This document shows positions 36,209 to 45,236 of a DNA stretch of 64,000 bases, piece by piece (positions within the stretch are counted from its first letter, which is position 1; every line of letters starts with the position of its first letter). The stretch is from Actinorhabdospora filicis. Its GTDB lineage: Bacteria > Actinomycetota > Actinomycetes > Mycobacteriales > Micromonosporaceae. The notes beneath the pieces were generated by a model that worked only from the letters and a program-made list of their open reading frames with translations, was not told the DNA's origin and searched no databases. The stretch lies in NCBI RefSeq assembly GCF_030269765.1, contig NZ_BSTX01000001.1, positions 786,106 through 850,105 of the forward strand, given 5' to 3'. The translations under genes were made by a program, and so were the position numbers.

Positions 36209-38670
36209 TGCTCGGTCTCGCCCTGCGCACCCTGAGGTCCCGCCTGTCGGGCTTCGTCGGCGCCTTCGTCGCCCTGCTCTGCGCCGCCGCCATGGTCACC
36301 GCCTGCGGCATCCTCCTCGACACCGGACTGCGCGGCACCGTCCCGCCGCAGCGCTACGCCGGAACCCCGATCATCGTCGCCGGCGACCAGGAGGTCCACT
36401 GGACCACCAGCAAGGACAAGGGCGACGGCGAGGTGAAGGAGAAGACCAAGTCCAAGCCCCTCACCGAGCGCGCCTGGATCCCCGCCGACCTCGCCGCGAA
36501 GGTCGCCGCCGTGCCCGGCGTGGCCGCCGTCCGCACCGAGGTCACGTTCCCCGCCACCGTCATCGGCGCCCCCGGCGACGGCGAGTCGTGGGGACACGGC
36601 TTCGAGTCGGCCCCGCTGACCCCCTACGCCCTGGCCACCGGTGCCGAGCCGAAGACCGGCGAGGTCGTCCTGGACGCCCACTCGGGCGCGAAGACCGGTG
36701 ACACCGTGCGCGTCCTGACCGCCGACGGCGTCGGCGAGTACAAGGTCAGCGGCATCACCGCCACCGCCCTCGACGGGCAGTCCAGCGTCTTCTTCTCCAC
36801 CGACGAGGCCGCCCGCCTGGCCCGCGCCGGGCAGCTCACCGCCATCGGCGTCGTCCCCGCCCCGGGCACCGACACCGGCGCGCTCGCCGACGCCGTCCGC
36901 GCCGCCCTCACCGGCACGCCCGGCAAGGTCTACACCGGCGACGACCGCGGCCGCCTGGAGTTCGTCGACGCCGACGCCGCCCGCGTCAAGCTCATCTCCA
37001 TGGGCGGCGCGATCGGCGGCAGCGCCCTCCTCGTGGCGATCCTGGTGGTCGTGGGCACCTTCGCCCTGTCGATGCAGCAGCGGCACCGCGAGATCGCCCT
37101 CCTGCGCGCCATCGGCGCCACGCCCCGCCAGATGCGCAGCCTCATCGGCCGCGAGGCCCTCCTCGTCGGCGCCACCGCCGCCCCGCTGGGCGCGCTGGCC
37201 GGTATCGGGCTGGGCGTGTGGCTGGGCTCGCGGTTCCGCGACCTGGGCGTCCTGCCCGAGGCCCTCGACCTGGTGATCAGCCCCTTCCCGCCGATCGTGG
37301 CGGCCCTGGCGACGCTGCTCGCGGCGTTCGTGGCGGCGCGGGTGTCGGCGCGCGGCGTGATCCGCGTCCGGCCCACCGAGGCCCTGTCGGAGTCGGGCTC
37401 GGCCGCGCCCCGCGTGGGCGTCGCCCGGATCCTGGCCGGGCTCCTGGCCGTCGCCGGTGGCGTCGTCCTGCTGATCGTGCTGAGCGGCCTGCGCACCGAA
37501 CCCGCCGCCGGTCCGGTGACCTTCTTGACCGCGATCGTGTGGGTGGTCGCCCTCTCCCTGCTCGGCCCGCTCCTGGCCCGCGCGGTGGCGTTCCTGCTCA
37601 CCCCGGTCCTGTCGGTGCTCCTGCGCGCCGGTGGCTACCTGGCCGCCAAGACCGCCCGCGCCCAGGCGCGGCGGATGGCCTCGGTCATCACCCCCCTCGG
37701 TCTCCTCGTGGGCATGACCGCGACGATCCTGTTCGTGCCCACCACCATGGGCGACGCCGCCGCCGACGACCTGCGCGCCGGGACCCTGGCGTCCTACACC
37801 GTCGCCGGGCACGTCCCGTCCTCCACGGCCGAGGCGATCCGCGCGGTCCCCGGCGTCACCGCCGCGACCGAGTCGCTGACCACCACCGTCCGCGTCGGCC
37901 AGGACAAGTACCGCGCCCAGGGCCTGTCGGCGCAGAACCTCACCCTGACCGTCGACCCCGGCGTCGTGGACGGCTCCTTCTCGCTCGACGGCGACCACGC
38001 GGCGATCAGCTCGCTGGCCGCCGACCAGCGCGGCCTGTCCGTCGGCGACAAGTTCACCGTCACCATGGGCGACGGCGTCCACGTCGAACTCACCGTGTCG
38101 GCGATCTACTCCCGCCACCTCGGCTTCGGCGACCTGCTCCTGCCCTACCCCGTCGTCGCCGCCCACGTCGACACCCCGCTGGCGAGCACCGTCCTGGTGT
38201 CCGGCACCGCCGACGCCGCCGCCCTGCGCGCCGCGGCCGGTCCCGGTCTCGCCGTCCTGAACGGCGCCGAAACCGCCGACGCCCGCGACGCCGCGGCCTC
38301 GGCCAACGCCGAGGTGCAGCTCATCGCGATGGGCCTGATCATCGCCTTCGCCGCCATCGCCGCGGTGAACACCCTGGCGATGGCCACCGCCGACCGCGCC
38401 CGCGAACTGGCCCTGCTCCGCCTGATCGGCACCACCCGCCGCCAGGTCCTGCTGATGCTGCGCACCGAGACCGCCGTCGCGGTGGTCCTGGCCGCGATCG
38501 TCGGCACCGGCATCGCCCTGGCGACGCTGACGGCGTTCGCGTCGGGGATGACGGGGGCCGCGCGACCCGGCTTCGAGCTGGGGACGTACGCGGTGATCGT
38601 GGGTGGCGCGGCGGCGCTGGCGTGGATCGCGACGGTGCTGCCGGGGAGGGTGGCGCTGCGGAGGCAGTAG
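36208..38670 (+). CDS. FtsX-like ABC permease with two FtsX domains
   Basis: An 820-residue permease: one N-terminal helix, an extracytoplasmic MacB_PCD-like domain (about 40-260), three helices with the FtsX core (FALSMQQRHREIALLRAIGAT) near residue 290, a linker of further helices, a second periplasmic domain (about 520-690), and a second FtsX core (AMATADRARELALLRLIGTT) near residue 725. The ATG at 36208 overlaps the ATPase stop. It is probably a mechanotransmitting exporter of an envelope-active peptide or antibiotic. A strong terminator follows. Confidence 0.9.
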   Translation: MLGLALRTLRSRLSGFVGAFVALLCAAAMVTACGILLDTGLRGTVPPQRYAGTPIIVAGDQEVHWTTSKDKGDGEVKEKTKSKPLTERAWIPADLAAKVAAVPGVAAVRTEVTFPATVIGAPGDGESWGHGFESAPLTPYALATGAEPKTGEVVLDAHSGAKTGDTVRVLTADGVGEYKVSGITATALDGQSSVFFSTDEAARLARAGQLTAIGVVPAPGTDTGALADAVRAALTGTPGKVYTGDDRGRLEFVDADAARVKLISMGGAIGGSALLVAILVVVGTFALSMQQRHREIALLRAIGATPRQMRSLIGREALLVGATAAPLGALAGIGLGVWLGSRFRDLGVLPEALDLVISPFPPIVAALATLLAAFVAARVSARGVIRVRPTEALSESGSAAPRVGVARILAGLLAVAGGVVLLIVLSGLRTEPAAGPVTFLTAIVWVVALSLLGPLLARAVAFLLTPVLSVLLRAGGYLAAKTARAQARRMASVITPLGLLVGMTATILFVPTTMGDAAADDLRAGTLASYTVAGHVPSSTAEAIRAVPGVTAATESLTTTVRVGQDKYRAQGLSAQNLTLTVDPGVVDGSFSLDGDHAAISSLAADQRGLSVGDKFTVTMGDGVHVELTVSAIYSRHLGFGDLLLPYPVVAAHVDTPLASTVLVSGTADAAALRAAAGPGLAVLNGAETADARDAAASANAEVQLIAMGLIIAFAAIAAVNTLAMATADRARELALLRLIGTTRRQVLLMLRTETAVAVVLAAIVGTGIALATLTAFASGMTGAARPGFELGTYAVIVGGAAALAWIATVLPGRVALRRQ

Positions 38671-38681
38671 TGGGGTGAGGA

Positions 38682-38715
38682 GGAGGGGCGGCTGGGGTGG
38701 GCCGTCCCTCCTTTT
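38682..38715 (+). terminator. Intrinsic terminator after the ABC permease
   Basis: An 11-bp stem GGAGGGGCGGC / GCCGTCCCTCC with one G-T pair and an 8-base loop is followed by TTTT, 11 bases after the permease stop. Confidence 0.85.
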
Positions 38716-38730
38716 CGTTCGCCGGGCGGG

Positions 38731-40209
38731 TCAGCGGTCGAGCGCGGCGATCTGGGCGTCGGTGAGCCGGCCGGTCAGCGCCCGCGCGGACAGGATGTAC
38801 CCGTCGAAGGCGTCACCGGAATGCGCACGTCCGAGGGCGAAGGATCCGGTGGCGTTCCACAGCGCGACCGGCACTGCGACGGTCGCGACCTTGGCGCCGT
38901 CCAGGTACAGGCTCGCGGTGTCGGTGTCGGTGGCCGCGTCGTAGCTCGCGGCGAGCACTTCGAAGCCGGTGGTGGAGTCGGCCGCACATGCCGAGACCTC
39001 TCCCGCTCCGGGCGCGTCGGTGAGCGCCACGGTCACACACCATGAGGCGGCGTCGGCGTCATTGTGAACGCGCAGGGCGCTCTGTGCGGTGCCGTCGGCG
39101 GAGAGGACGGTCCCGGAGGCGAGGTTCTCCCGCCACAGGACCGCGGAGAGGGTGAAGGATCCGTCGGTGCGCAGGACCGGGCCGGTGGTCGCGGCCGAGC
39201 CGCGCAGGCTGTTGGTGCCGATCGTCGTCATGTCCAGGTACGCGTCCGGGGCGAGCTTCAGGTCATGGCCGTAGGGCGCACGGTCGGTCATCGTGTCGCC
39301 CCAGTCGGACTGGGCGTTTCAGCCACCACCGGGGGTGTAGCGGATGATGGGCTGCCCGCCGAACAGGCCGTCGCGCAGTTCGCGGCGGTCGACGGCCCGA
39401 TCCCAGACCTTGGCGCCGGCGAGAGAGCCGGTGAGGTTCCGGCAGGCCTCCGCGTGGCAGAGCGCGTGGCCGAGCGCGAAGGGCCCGGTGGCGTTCCACG
39501 TGGGCGCGGGGATCTCGCGCGAGGCGGCGAGTACACCGTCCACGTAGATGACCAGGCGGGAGCCGTCGTGGCCTCCGGCGCGGTGGGTCCACTCGGTGGT
39601 GGCGGGGGTGGCGGCGCAGGTGTGCAGGCTGTCGGCGCCCGCCTCGTCGGCGAGCCGGACGGCGACGCACCACGTGCCGAGCTTGGCCACGTACTCGATG
39701 CGGAAGGCAGAGACACGCGTCCCGTCCTGGGACGCCACGGTGCCGTTGGCGCCGAGGCCGTCGAGTTTCGCCTAGGTCGCGACGGTGTAGGCGTGGTCGG
39801 TGCGGACGACCGGGGTGGTCGTGCTCAGGGCACCGGCACCGTGCAGCGCGGTGGTCTTCGCACCGATGACGCGGGAGCCGGCGTCGAGGGTGGCGTCGCC
39901 GGAGGGGACGAGGTCGAAGCCCACCGTGCGGCCGTCGTCCGCGTAGGGCTGAGGCTGCCACGGGCCCTGTTCGAGCGGTCGGCTCGCGACTCGCGGGGAG
40001 GGCGTGGCGACCACGAAGGAATGGCTCTTCTCCCGGCTGGTGTCGCCGGTGGCGTCCACGGCCACCACCCACAGGATGTTCATGCCCCCTCCGGCGGGAC
40101 GAACGTCACCGAGGCGACTCCGCCCGCCGTGATGGGGCACGGGGCGCCTTTCGGTCATGTTCGTGAGCACGGGCGGGATCAGGTTGGTGGATGGGAATCC
40201 GGAACGCAA
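38731..40209 (-). pseudogene. LamG-like (jellyroll) protein gene broken by two in-frame stops and a frameshift
   Basis: Three open segments lie in one reading frame: 40209-39775, 39771-39322 and 39318-38731. They are separated only by a TAG (39772-39774) and a TGA (39319-39321). Across them runs a continuous actinomycete LamG-type protein: NILWVVAVDATGDTS, then VVRTDHAYTVAT, stop, AKLDGLGANGTVASQDG, WNATGPFALGHALC, then RYTPGGG, stop, NAQSDWGDT, and a second jellyroll with VVxTDGSFTLSA-like and WNATGSFALGRAHSG motifs. Both stops occupy places where Trp is expected, so each is one G-to-A change in TGG. Near 40083-40088 a G-run shifts the frame: GVASVTFVPPEG upstream is out of frame with MNILWVV. 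The N-terminal two-thirds of such a protein is missing. The intact gene would have encoded a large secreted carbohydrate-binding protein. Confidence 0.8.
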
Positions 40210-40222
40210 GGTGATCGGCGCG

Positions 40223-42712
40223 TCATTCGCCGGAGTCCCCGGCCGGGACGAGCGCCAGCACCCGCCGCGCGGCCGTCCGCGCGTCGGCGTGGGGTGATTC
40301 GGACAGGGCGGCGGCGAGCGCGCGGATCTCGGCGTCCGCCCGGCGGTCCTCCCCGGTGGCGATGATCAGCTTGAAGGCACGCCGGTCCACGGGCACGGTC
40401 ACGGTCAGGTCGCCGCTCGCGGCGATGCCGGGGTCGTGCAGGCTCGTGATCTTCACTCCCGTGGGTCCGGCGAGGTACATCCAATGGCCGCTGATCCAGG
40501 CGTTCGAGCAGTCACGGCTCAAACGCCGGGCGCGGGCGATCCTGAATGGAGCGCCGAGCGCGGCGATGGCGATCGGGCCCGCCATCGCTCCGGCGAGCGG
40601 GGGAACGACGAACAGGGCGATCAGGCCGATCACCGTGAACAGGATCGCGAAGGAGAATTCGCGCGGGAGCTGCTCGGTGATCGTCTTCGGGAAGTCCTCG
40701 CCGTGGAGTGTGGTCAGCGGCGTCGCGTCGCCCGGGACGCCTTCGGGGCGCGGCCGGTCCGGGGCGGGGAGCGGCGCGGGACGGGGCGGGAGCGCGGGTG
40801 GGTCCTCGGGGGCGCGGCCGGGGTCCTCGCCTCTTCCGGCCGGAAGCAGATCGGCCGCTTCTCGGTCGCTCGGGTAGGGCGACGAGGCGAGCGTGGAGCG
40901 CAGGATGTCCAGGTCGGCGATGGTGCGGACCTCACCGCGACCGGTGAGCGGAAGGGCGTGCTCGGTGCCGGTCTCGATGAGGCTCCCGACCCGAATGTCC
41001 ACGACGCCGTGCCGGAGCGGGATCACTCGAACCGTCCGGCCCTTGCGGAGCACGAGGTCTCCGGCGGTGCCCCAGGCGGCGATGTCGAGCTTCTTGCGCC
41101 TGGTGCCGATGGGGATGGTCGCGCCGAGCAGCCAGGCCAGGGTCCCGATGCCCACCGGTGCGACGAGCCAGGGCAGCGACGGGGTGTAGAAGGGCGCGGC
41201 GAGCAGTGGGGGGAGCCCGAGGACCGCCCACAGCGTGAGCCGGAAGTTGCGGCGGCGGGTCAGCTCGCGGTGCTCTTCGGCGGCGGCCGGGCCGTACGGG
41301 AAGCCGTCGAGCGCGACGGCGTCACCGGTGACCTCGCGGGCGGCCGGAGGCGGTGCGGGCGGGGCCGCGACGGGCGTGCTCTCGTCCACCACGGCCGGCG
41401 AGTACGCGCCCGCCGCCCACCGGAACGCGGTCCTCGCCGTCACCGCGTAGAAGAACGCCAGGAACGGGACGAGCCCGGTGTCCGAACGCGTGAACAGCGC
41501 GATGACCGACACGAGCAGGATCATCGCCGCGATGCCGAAGGCGAGGCCGAATACGCCACGGCGGACGTCCGGCCGGCGTTCGACGTGGACGGACGGGCCG
41601 GGTACCGCCGACGCCCTGGTGTGGCCGATGCGCAGGATGCGGGCGGCCACGTTCCGGCCGCCCTCGTGCGGTGACCCCTGGAGCGCTGCGGCGAGCACTG
41701 GAAGGTGCTGGGTCATCCGCCACCCGAAGGGGAAGGGCATCCGCGAGGCACGTCCGGGGACGCGGACGACCATCGCGAGCTCCTTGTCCGGGGCGAACGG
41801 GCCGGGTCCGACGTCGGGGTGGTGGAGTTCGGCCACGTCGACGCCACGGCGGCGCTGGAGGTACAGGCGCGAGCCGTGCAGCCACATCCGGCGGTGGCCG
41901 GCGCGGACGGCCTGCCAGCGCCCGATCAGGTAGTCCAGGAGGAGTGGGAGCCCGAGCAGGACGAGTCCGACCGCCAGGATCTTGCCGCCGGTCCATTCGC
42001 GTGCGGACGCGTACTGGATCGCGACCATTAGGAACGTGAAGAGCGCGCCCGCGCCCAGTAGCGGCCCAAGTCCCACGGCGGGGGCGGCGCCGAGGTCGAT
42101 GGCGTCCTCGGGGATCGATGCGGCGCGTTCCGGGAGCCGGGTGGGGTCGGGTTTCGGCCAGGCGAGGGCGAGTAGCACCAGCGCGGCGATGATCGCCGCG
42201 CCGCTGAGCACCCCGAGGCCGGTGCGGGCCAGTTGCGGGGAGTAGTCGCCCGCTCTGGCCCGCCCACGGTCGGCGTCGTATTCGAGCAGCCGCTCGTGCC
42301 CGATGTCCCATGGCGTCACCGCTCCGGTGACCTCGAATGTCTCGAAGAGGTCGGCGACCTCGCAGGTCCACACCGGTCGCCATGTCTCGGCGGGTTGGCA
42401 GGACAGCACGCGGACGTAGCCGGATCGCGGGAGGTCGACGCGGGTGGCGGAATCCTCCAGAACCGCTGTGGCCCCCACCCCCGCAACCCCGAGCACCCCC
42501 AGCACCCCCGCCGCCACCCACGTCCACCCCGTCCTCCAACTCCCCCGCCGCCCCAGCGCGAGTACCGCGCCCAGCCCGGCGATCGCACACGCCGCGGTGG
42601 CCGTGCCGATCCAGCCGAGGGGGTGCACGGCGTGGACGGCGAGCACCGCCAGTAGTGGCGCGAGGCCGAGGGCCGTCCAGAGGGCGAGCGGCAGCGCGGG
42701 TGGGCGTTTCAA
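40223..42712 (-). CDS. Large membrane protein with three copies of a PH-like domain
   Basis: An 829-residue protein I do not recognise. Four clusters of membrane helices (about 7-85, 163-185 and 215-265, 388-435, 490-532, 686-722) alternate with soluble domains. Three of the soluble domains look related: about 272-362, 535-623 and 733-821. Each has short beta strands ending in a helix with the pattern A-x-L-x-x-SP-x-x-x-x-R-x-A (AAALQGSPHE, RSTLASSPYP, AAALSESPHA). The first segment also has an extracellular loop with two Cys (105, 117). Domain triplication within a membrane protein suggests a scaffold or sensor. It stands alone between a pseudogene and a TetR gene, and its start is not confirmed by a strong ribosome site. 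Confidence 0.7.
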   Translation of the reverse strand: MKRPPALPLALWTALGLAPLLAVLAVHAVHPLGWIGTATAACAIAGLGAVLALGRRGSWRTGWTWVAAGVLGVLGVAGVGATAVLEDSATRVDLPRSGYVRVLSCQPAETWRPVWTCEVADLFETFEVTGAVTPWDIGHERLLEYDADRGRARAGDYSPQLARTGLGVLSGAAIIAALVLLALAWPKPDPTRLPERAASIPEDAIDLGAAPAVGLGPLLGAGALFTFLMVAIQYASAREWTGGKILAVGLVLLGLPLLLDYLIGRWQAVRAGHRRMWLHGSRLYLQRRRGVDVAELHHPDVGPGPFAPDKELAMVVRVPGRASRMPFPFGWRMTQHLPVLAAALQGSPHEGGRNVAARILRIGHTRASAVPGPSVHVERRPDVRRGVFGLAFGIAAMILLVSVIALFTRSDTGLVPFLAFFYAVTARTAFRWAAGAYSPAVVDESTPVAAPPAPPPAAREVTGDAVALDGFPYGPAAAEEHRELTRRRNFRLTLWAVLGLPPLLAAPFYTPSLPWLVAPVGIGTLAWLLGATIPIGTRRKKLDIAAWGTAGDLVLRKGRTVRVIPLRHGVVDIRVGSLIETGTEHALPLTGRGEVRTIADLDILRSTLASSPYPSDREAADLLPAGRGEDPGRAPEDPPALPPRPAPLPAPDRPRPEGVPGDATPLTTLHGEDFPKTITEQLPREFSFAILFTVIGLIALFVVPPLAGAMAGPIAIAALGAPFRIARARRLSRDCSNAWISGHWMYLAGPTGVKITSLHDPGIAASGDLTVTVPVDRRAFKLIIATGEDRRADAEIRALAAALSESPHADARTAARRVLALVPAGDSGE

Positions 42713-42786
42713 TGGGCACCTCTGGGCGGGCGGGGCGGTGTGAGCGGGCTTTCCGATGATCGCTCACGTCCGCCCGGGAGGCGAGA

Positions 42787-43362
42787 TCACCGCCCGCCGA
42801 GGACGCGGTGGGCGAGCCAGCCGAGGCTGAGGCTGATGTCGGCCAGGGAGAGCCCGCGGTCGTCGCGCTGGTGGCGGAAGACCTCGGGGGCGAGGGGCGC
42901 GAGGAGGGTGTCGATGAGGGCGTCGGCTTCGGGGACGCCGCCGGCGAGCAGGAGTGAGCGGACGTGGAGGCGCCAGAAGCCGTAGGCGCCGGTGCGCATG
43001 CGGGCGTCGCCGACCTCGGCGCCGAGGACGAGGGCGAGGTGGCGGTCGAGTAGTTCGACCATGGCGCCGTAGAAGGCGGCGAGGCGCTCGGCGGGTGGGG
43101 CGCCGGGGCCGAGGGGTGGGGGGCCGGACATGAGCTGCTCCTGGAGGAGCCGTTCGTGTTCGTCGAGGAGGGCGACGGCGATGGAGCCGACGTCCGGGTA
43201 GCGGCGGTAGAGGGTGGCGCGGCCTACGCCGGCCTCCTTGGCGATGCGGTCCATGGTGACCGATCGCGGGTCCTCGGTGGAGAAGAGCCGCTCGGCGGCG
43301 GCCAGGACGCGCGCGCGGTTGCGTGCGGCGTCGGCTCGTTCGTGTCCGGCGGCAGTGGTCAT
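42787..43362 (-). CDS. TetR-family repressor
   Basis: A 191-residue TetR. The N-terminal HTH is RVLAAAERLFSTEDPRSVTMDRIAKEAGVGRATLYRRYPD (residues about 16-55, interrupted here only by spacing of helices), and the C-terminal ligand domain is helical. The ATG at 43362 is chosen; the open frame upstream is non-protein-like. It is divergent from the YdcZ-like transporter at 43467, and two copies of a 19-bp operator lie in the 104-base gap, so it should repress both itself and the transporter-hydrolase-isomerase operon. Confidence 0.88.
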   Translation of the reverse strand: MTTAAGHERADAARNRARVLAAAERLFSTEDPRSVTMDRIAKEAGVGRATLYRRYPDVGSIAVALLDEHERLLQEQLMSGPPPLGPGAPPAERLAAFYGAMVELLDRHLALVLGAEVGDARMRTGAYGFWRLHVRSLLLAGGVPEADALIDTLLAPLAPEVFRHQRDDRGLSLADISLSLGWLAHRVLGGR

Positions 43363-43388
43363 GCACCCGATCTTAAGCATCCCGATCC

Positions 43389-43445
43389 GTAAGTGGTCAC
43401 CGTGTCCAGTTACTTGTATGCTAGCCGGACACACTGTCCACTTAC
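43389..43445. promoter_or_regulatory. Inverted pair of 19-bp TetR operators
   Basis: 43389-43407 (starting GTAAGTGG, ending GTGTCC) and the inverted copy 43427-43445 (starting GGACAC, ending CCACTTAC) agree at 15 of 19 positions. Each contains an internal dyad such as GGACA-CAC-TGTCC. A candidate -10 element TATGCT (43417-43422) for the plus-strand operon lies between them, so occupancy would block transcription. Confidence 0.65.
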
Positions 43446-43466
43446 TCATCCACCCAGGCGGAAGAC

Positions 43467-44414
43467 ATGGATTACACGCTTCTGGCGGCCGCGCTGCTCA
43501 TCGGCTGCCTGCTCGCCGTACAGGCGTCGGTGAACATGCAACTGAACGTCGCCGTCGGCACGCCCTACGGCGCCTCGACGGTGCAGCTGAGCGTGGCCAC
43601 CGGTCTCCTGGTCATCGTCGGCGTCATCGCCGGCGTTTTCGGGGTCTACGACCGGCTGGCGGACGTGCCCGCGTGGCACCTCCTAGGCGGCCTGGCCAGC
43701 CCGCTCTACATCACCAGCGGCATCCTGCTGTTCCCGCGCATCGGAGCGCTGGCGGCGGTGGGGCTGTTCGTGACCGGGCAGATGTTCGCCTCGCTCGCGC
43801 TGGACCTCTTCGGCCTGCTCGGCGTGGTCCGGCAGCCGGTCAGCATCGGCATCGTCATCGGCGCCGTCGCGGTCCTGGTCGGCATCACCATCGTGCTGCG
43901 CGGCGCCAAACAAGCCCAGGGCGCCGGCGGACCCGGGACGGCCCAGGTCTCGGCCGCCGGGCGCGTCGGCTGGATCGTGCTCGGCCTGGTCGCCGGCGCC
44001 GTCCTGCCCATCCAGGGCGCGGTCAACGGGCGCCTGCGCGCCGACCTCAAGGAACCCCTCGCCGTCGGCCTTTTCAGCTTCATCGTGGCGACCCTGACGA
44101 TCCTCATCGTCCTGCTGGTCCTCATGGCCACCAAGAAGACCCCCGCGCCCAAGCTGAACGCGCTCGGCAAGGTCCCCTGGTGGGGCTGGCTCGGCGGCGC
44201 GTGCGCGGCCGTCTACGTCATCGCCACCTTCATGCTCATCCCCCGCATCGGCGCGGCCACCACCATCGCGCTGACCGTCACCGGACAGCAGCTCGCCTCG
44301 GCGCTCATCGACCACTTCGGCCTCTTCCGGCTCCCCAAGCGGCCCCTGAACGCCGCGCGACTGACGGGCCTCGGCCTGCTCATCGCCGGTTCCCTGGCCA
44401 TCCAGCTGCTCTAG
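43467..44414 (+). CDS. DMT-superfamily transporter, YdcZ type
   Basis: A 315-residue protein made of two similar five-helix halves (first half begins LLAAALLIGCLLAVQASVNMQLN, second half begins VLGLVAGAVLPIQGAVNGRL). The paired QASVN / QGAVN motifs are characteristic of YdcZ/DUF606 members of the drug-metabolite transporter superfamily. GGCGGAAG precedes the ATG. It is first in an operon with an MBL-fold hydrolase and a DsbA-fold protein, under the divergent TetR. The substrate is unknown. Confidence 0.85.
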   Translation: MDYTLLAAALLIGCLLAVQASVNMQLNVAVGTPYGASTVQLSVATGLLVIVGVIAGVFGVYDRLADVPAWHLLGGLASPLYITSGILLFPRIGALAAVGLFVTGQMFASLALDLFGLLGVVRQPVSIGIVIGAVAVLVGITIVLRGAKQAQGAGGPGTAQVSAAGRVGWIVLGLVAGAVLPIQGAVNGRLRADLKEPLAVGLFSFIVATLTILIVLLVLMATKKTPAPKLNALGKVPWWGWLGGACAAVYVIATFMLIPRIGAATTIALTVTGQQLASALIDHFGLFRLPKRPLNAARLTGLGLLIAGSLAIQLL

Positions 44415-44426
44415 AAGGAGGGACCC

Positions 44427-45236
44427 ATGCGCACCCCGTACAAGTACCGCAAGGACACCTACGTCTTACCGTCCGACCTGCCCATCCCCGGCGCCGGACT
44501 CCAGCCGGTGAACGCCTTCCTGCTCCGCGAACGGCACCCCATCCTGTTCGACACCGGGATGCCCGTCGACCGCGAGGACTTCCTCAAGGCCCTGTGGTCC
44601 CTGGTGGACCCCGCCGACCTGCGCTTCGTCGTCGTCACCCACGACGACCGGGACCACACCGGGACCCTCGCGCAGATCCTGGAACAGGCACCCAACGCCA
44701 AGCTCATCACCAACGGCGTCAGCCTGATCCGGCTCTCCGAGGAGTTCCACCTCCCCCAGGACCGCGTCCTCACCGTCAACCCGGGGCAGAGCTTCAGCCT
44801 GGGCGAGCACCGCTTCGAGGTCCTGCGCCCGCCGACCTTCGACTCCCCCGGCACGATCGGGCTCTTCGACCACGCCGAGGAGGTCCTCTACAGCTCCGAC
44901 AGCTTCGGCACGATCCTGCCGCAGCCGGTGGAGCTGGCCGACGTGGACGACCCGGCCTTCCGCGAGGGCTTCGACATCTTCAACCGCGCCATCGCCCCGT
45001 GGTCGGCGGTCACCGACCTGCCGCGCTTCCACGCCAACCTGCGGCGGCTGGCGCGCCTCAACCCCCGCACCATCCTCAGCTCCCACGCCCCCGTCATCCA
45101 CCACGGCGTCGACACGGTGATCGACGCGATGTCCGACATCCCGCTGCTGCCCGCGTGGTTCCCCGCCGCGACCCTCGACACCGAGGCCGCGCTGGAGCTG
45201 CACGAGGCGACGCTCGCCAAGGAGGCCTCACCATGA
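44427..45236 (+). CDS. MBL-fold metallo-hydrolase
   Basis: A 269-residue metallo-beta-lactamase fold protein. The metal motif is HDDRDH (residues 72-77), in which the second His of HxHxDH is replaced by Asp, giving the H-x-D-x-D-H form. Further ligands are DSFGT (Asp near 150) and a late SSHAPVIHHG. The altered motif recalls the diiron ODP-type MBL proteins rather than hydrolytic lactonases, so oxygen binding or sensing is possible. AAGGAGG lies near its 3' end and serves the next gene, which overlaps by ATGA. Confidence 0.82.
   Translation: MRTPYKYRKDTYVLPSDLPIPGAGLQPVNAFLLRERHPILFDTGMPVDREDFLKALWSLVDPADLRFVVVTHDDRDHTGTLAQILEQAPNAKLITNGVSLIRLSEEFHLPQDRVLTVNPGQSFSLGEHRFEVLRPPTFDSPGTIGLFDHAEEVLYSSDSFGTILPQPVELADVDDPAFREGFDIFNRAIAPWSAVTDLPRFHANLRRLARLNPRTILSSHAPVIHHGVDTVIDAMSDIPLLPAWFPAATLDTEAALELHEATLAKEASP

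Noticed and set aside
39319..39774. Stop-codon recoding or readthrough in the LamG gene
   Set aside because: Both a TAG and a TGA would need to be read as Trp and a frameshift is also present, so decay is simpler.
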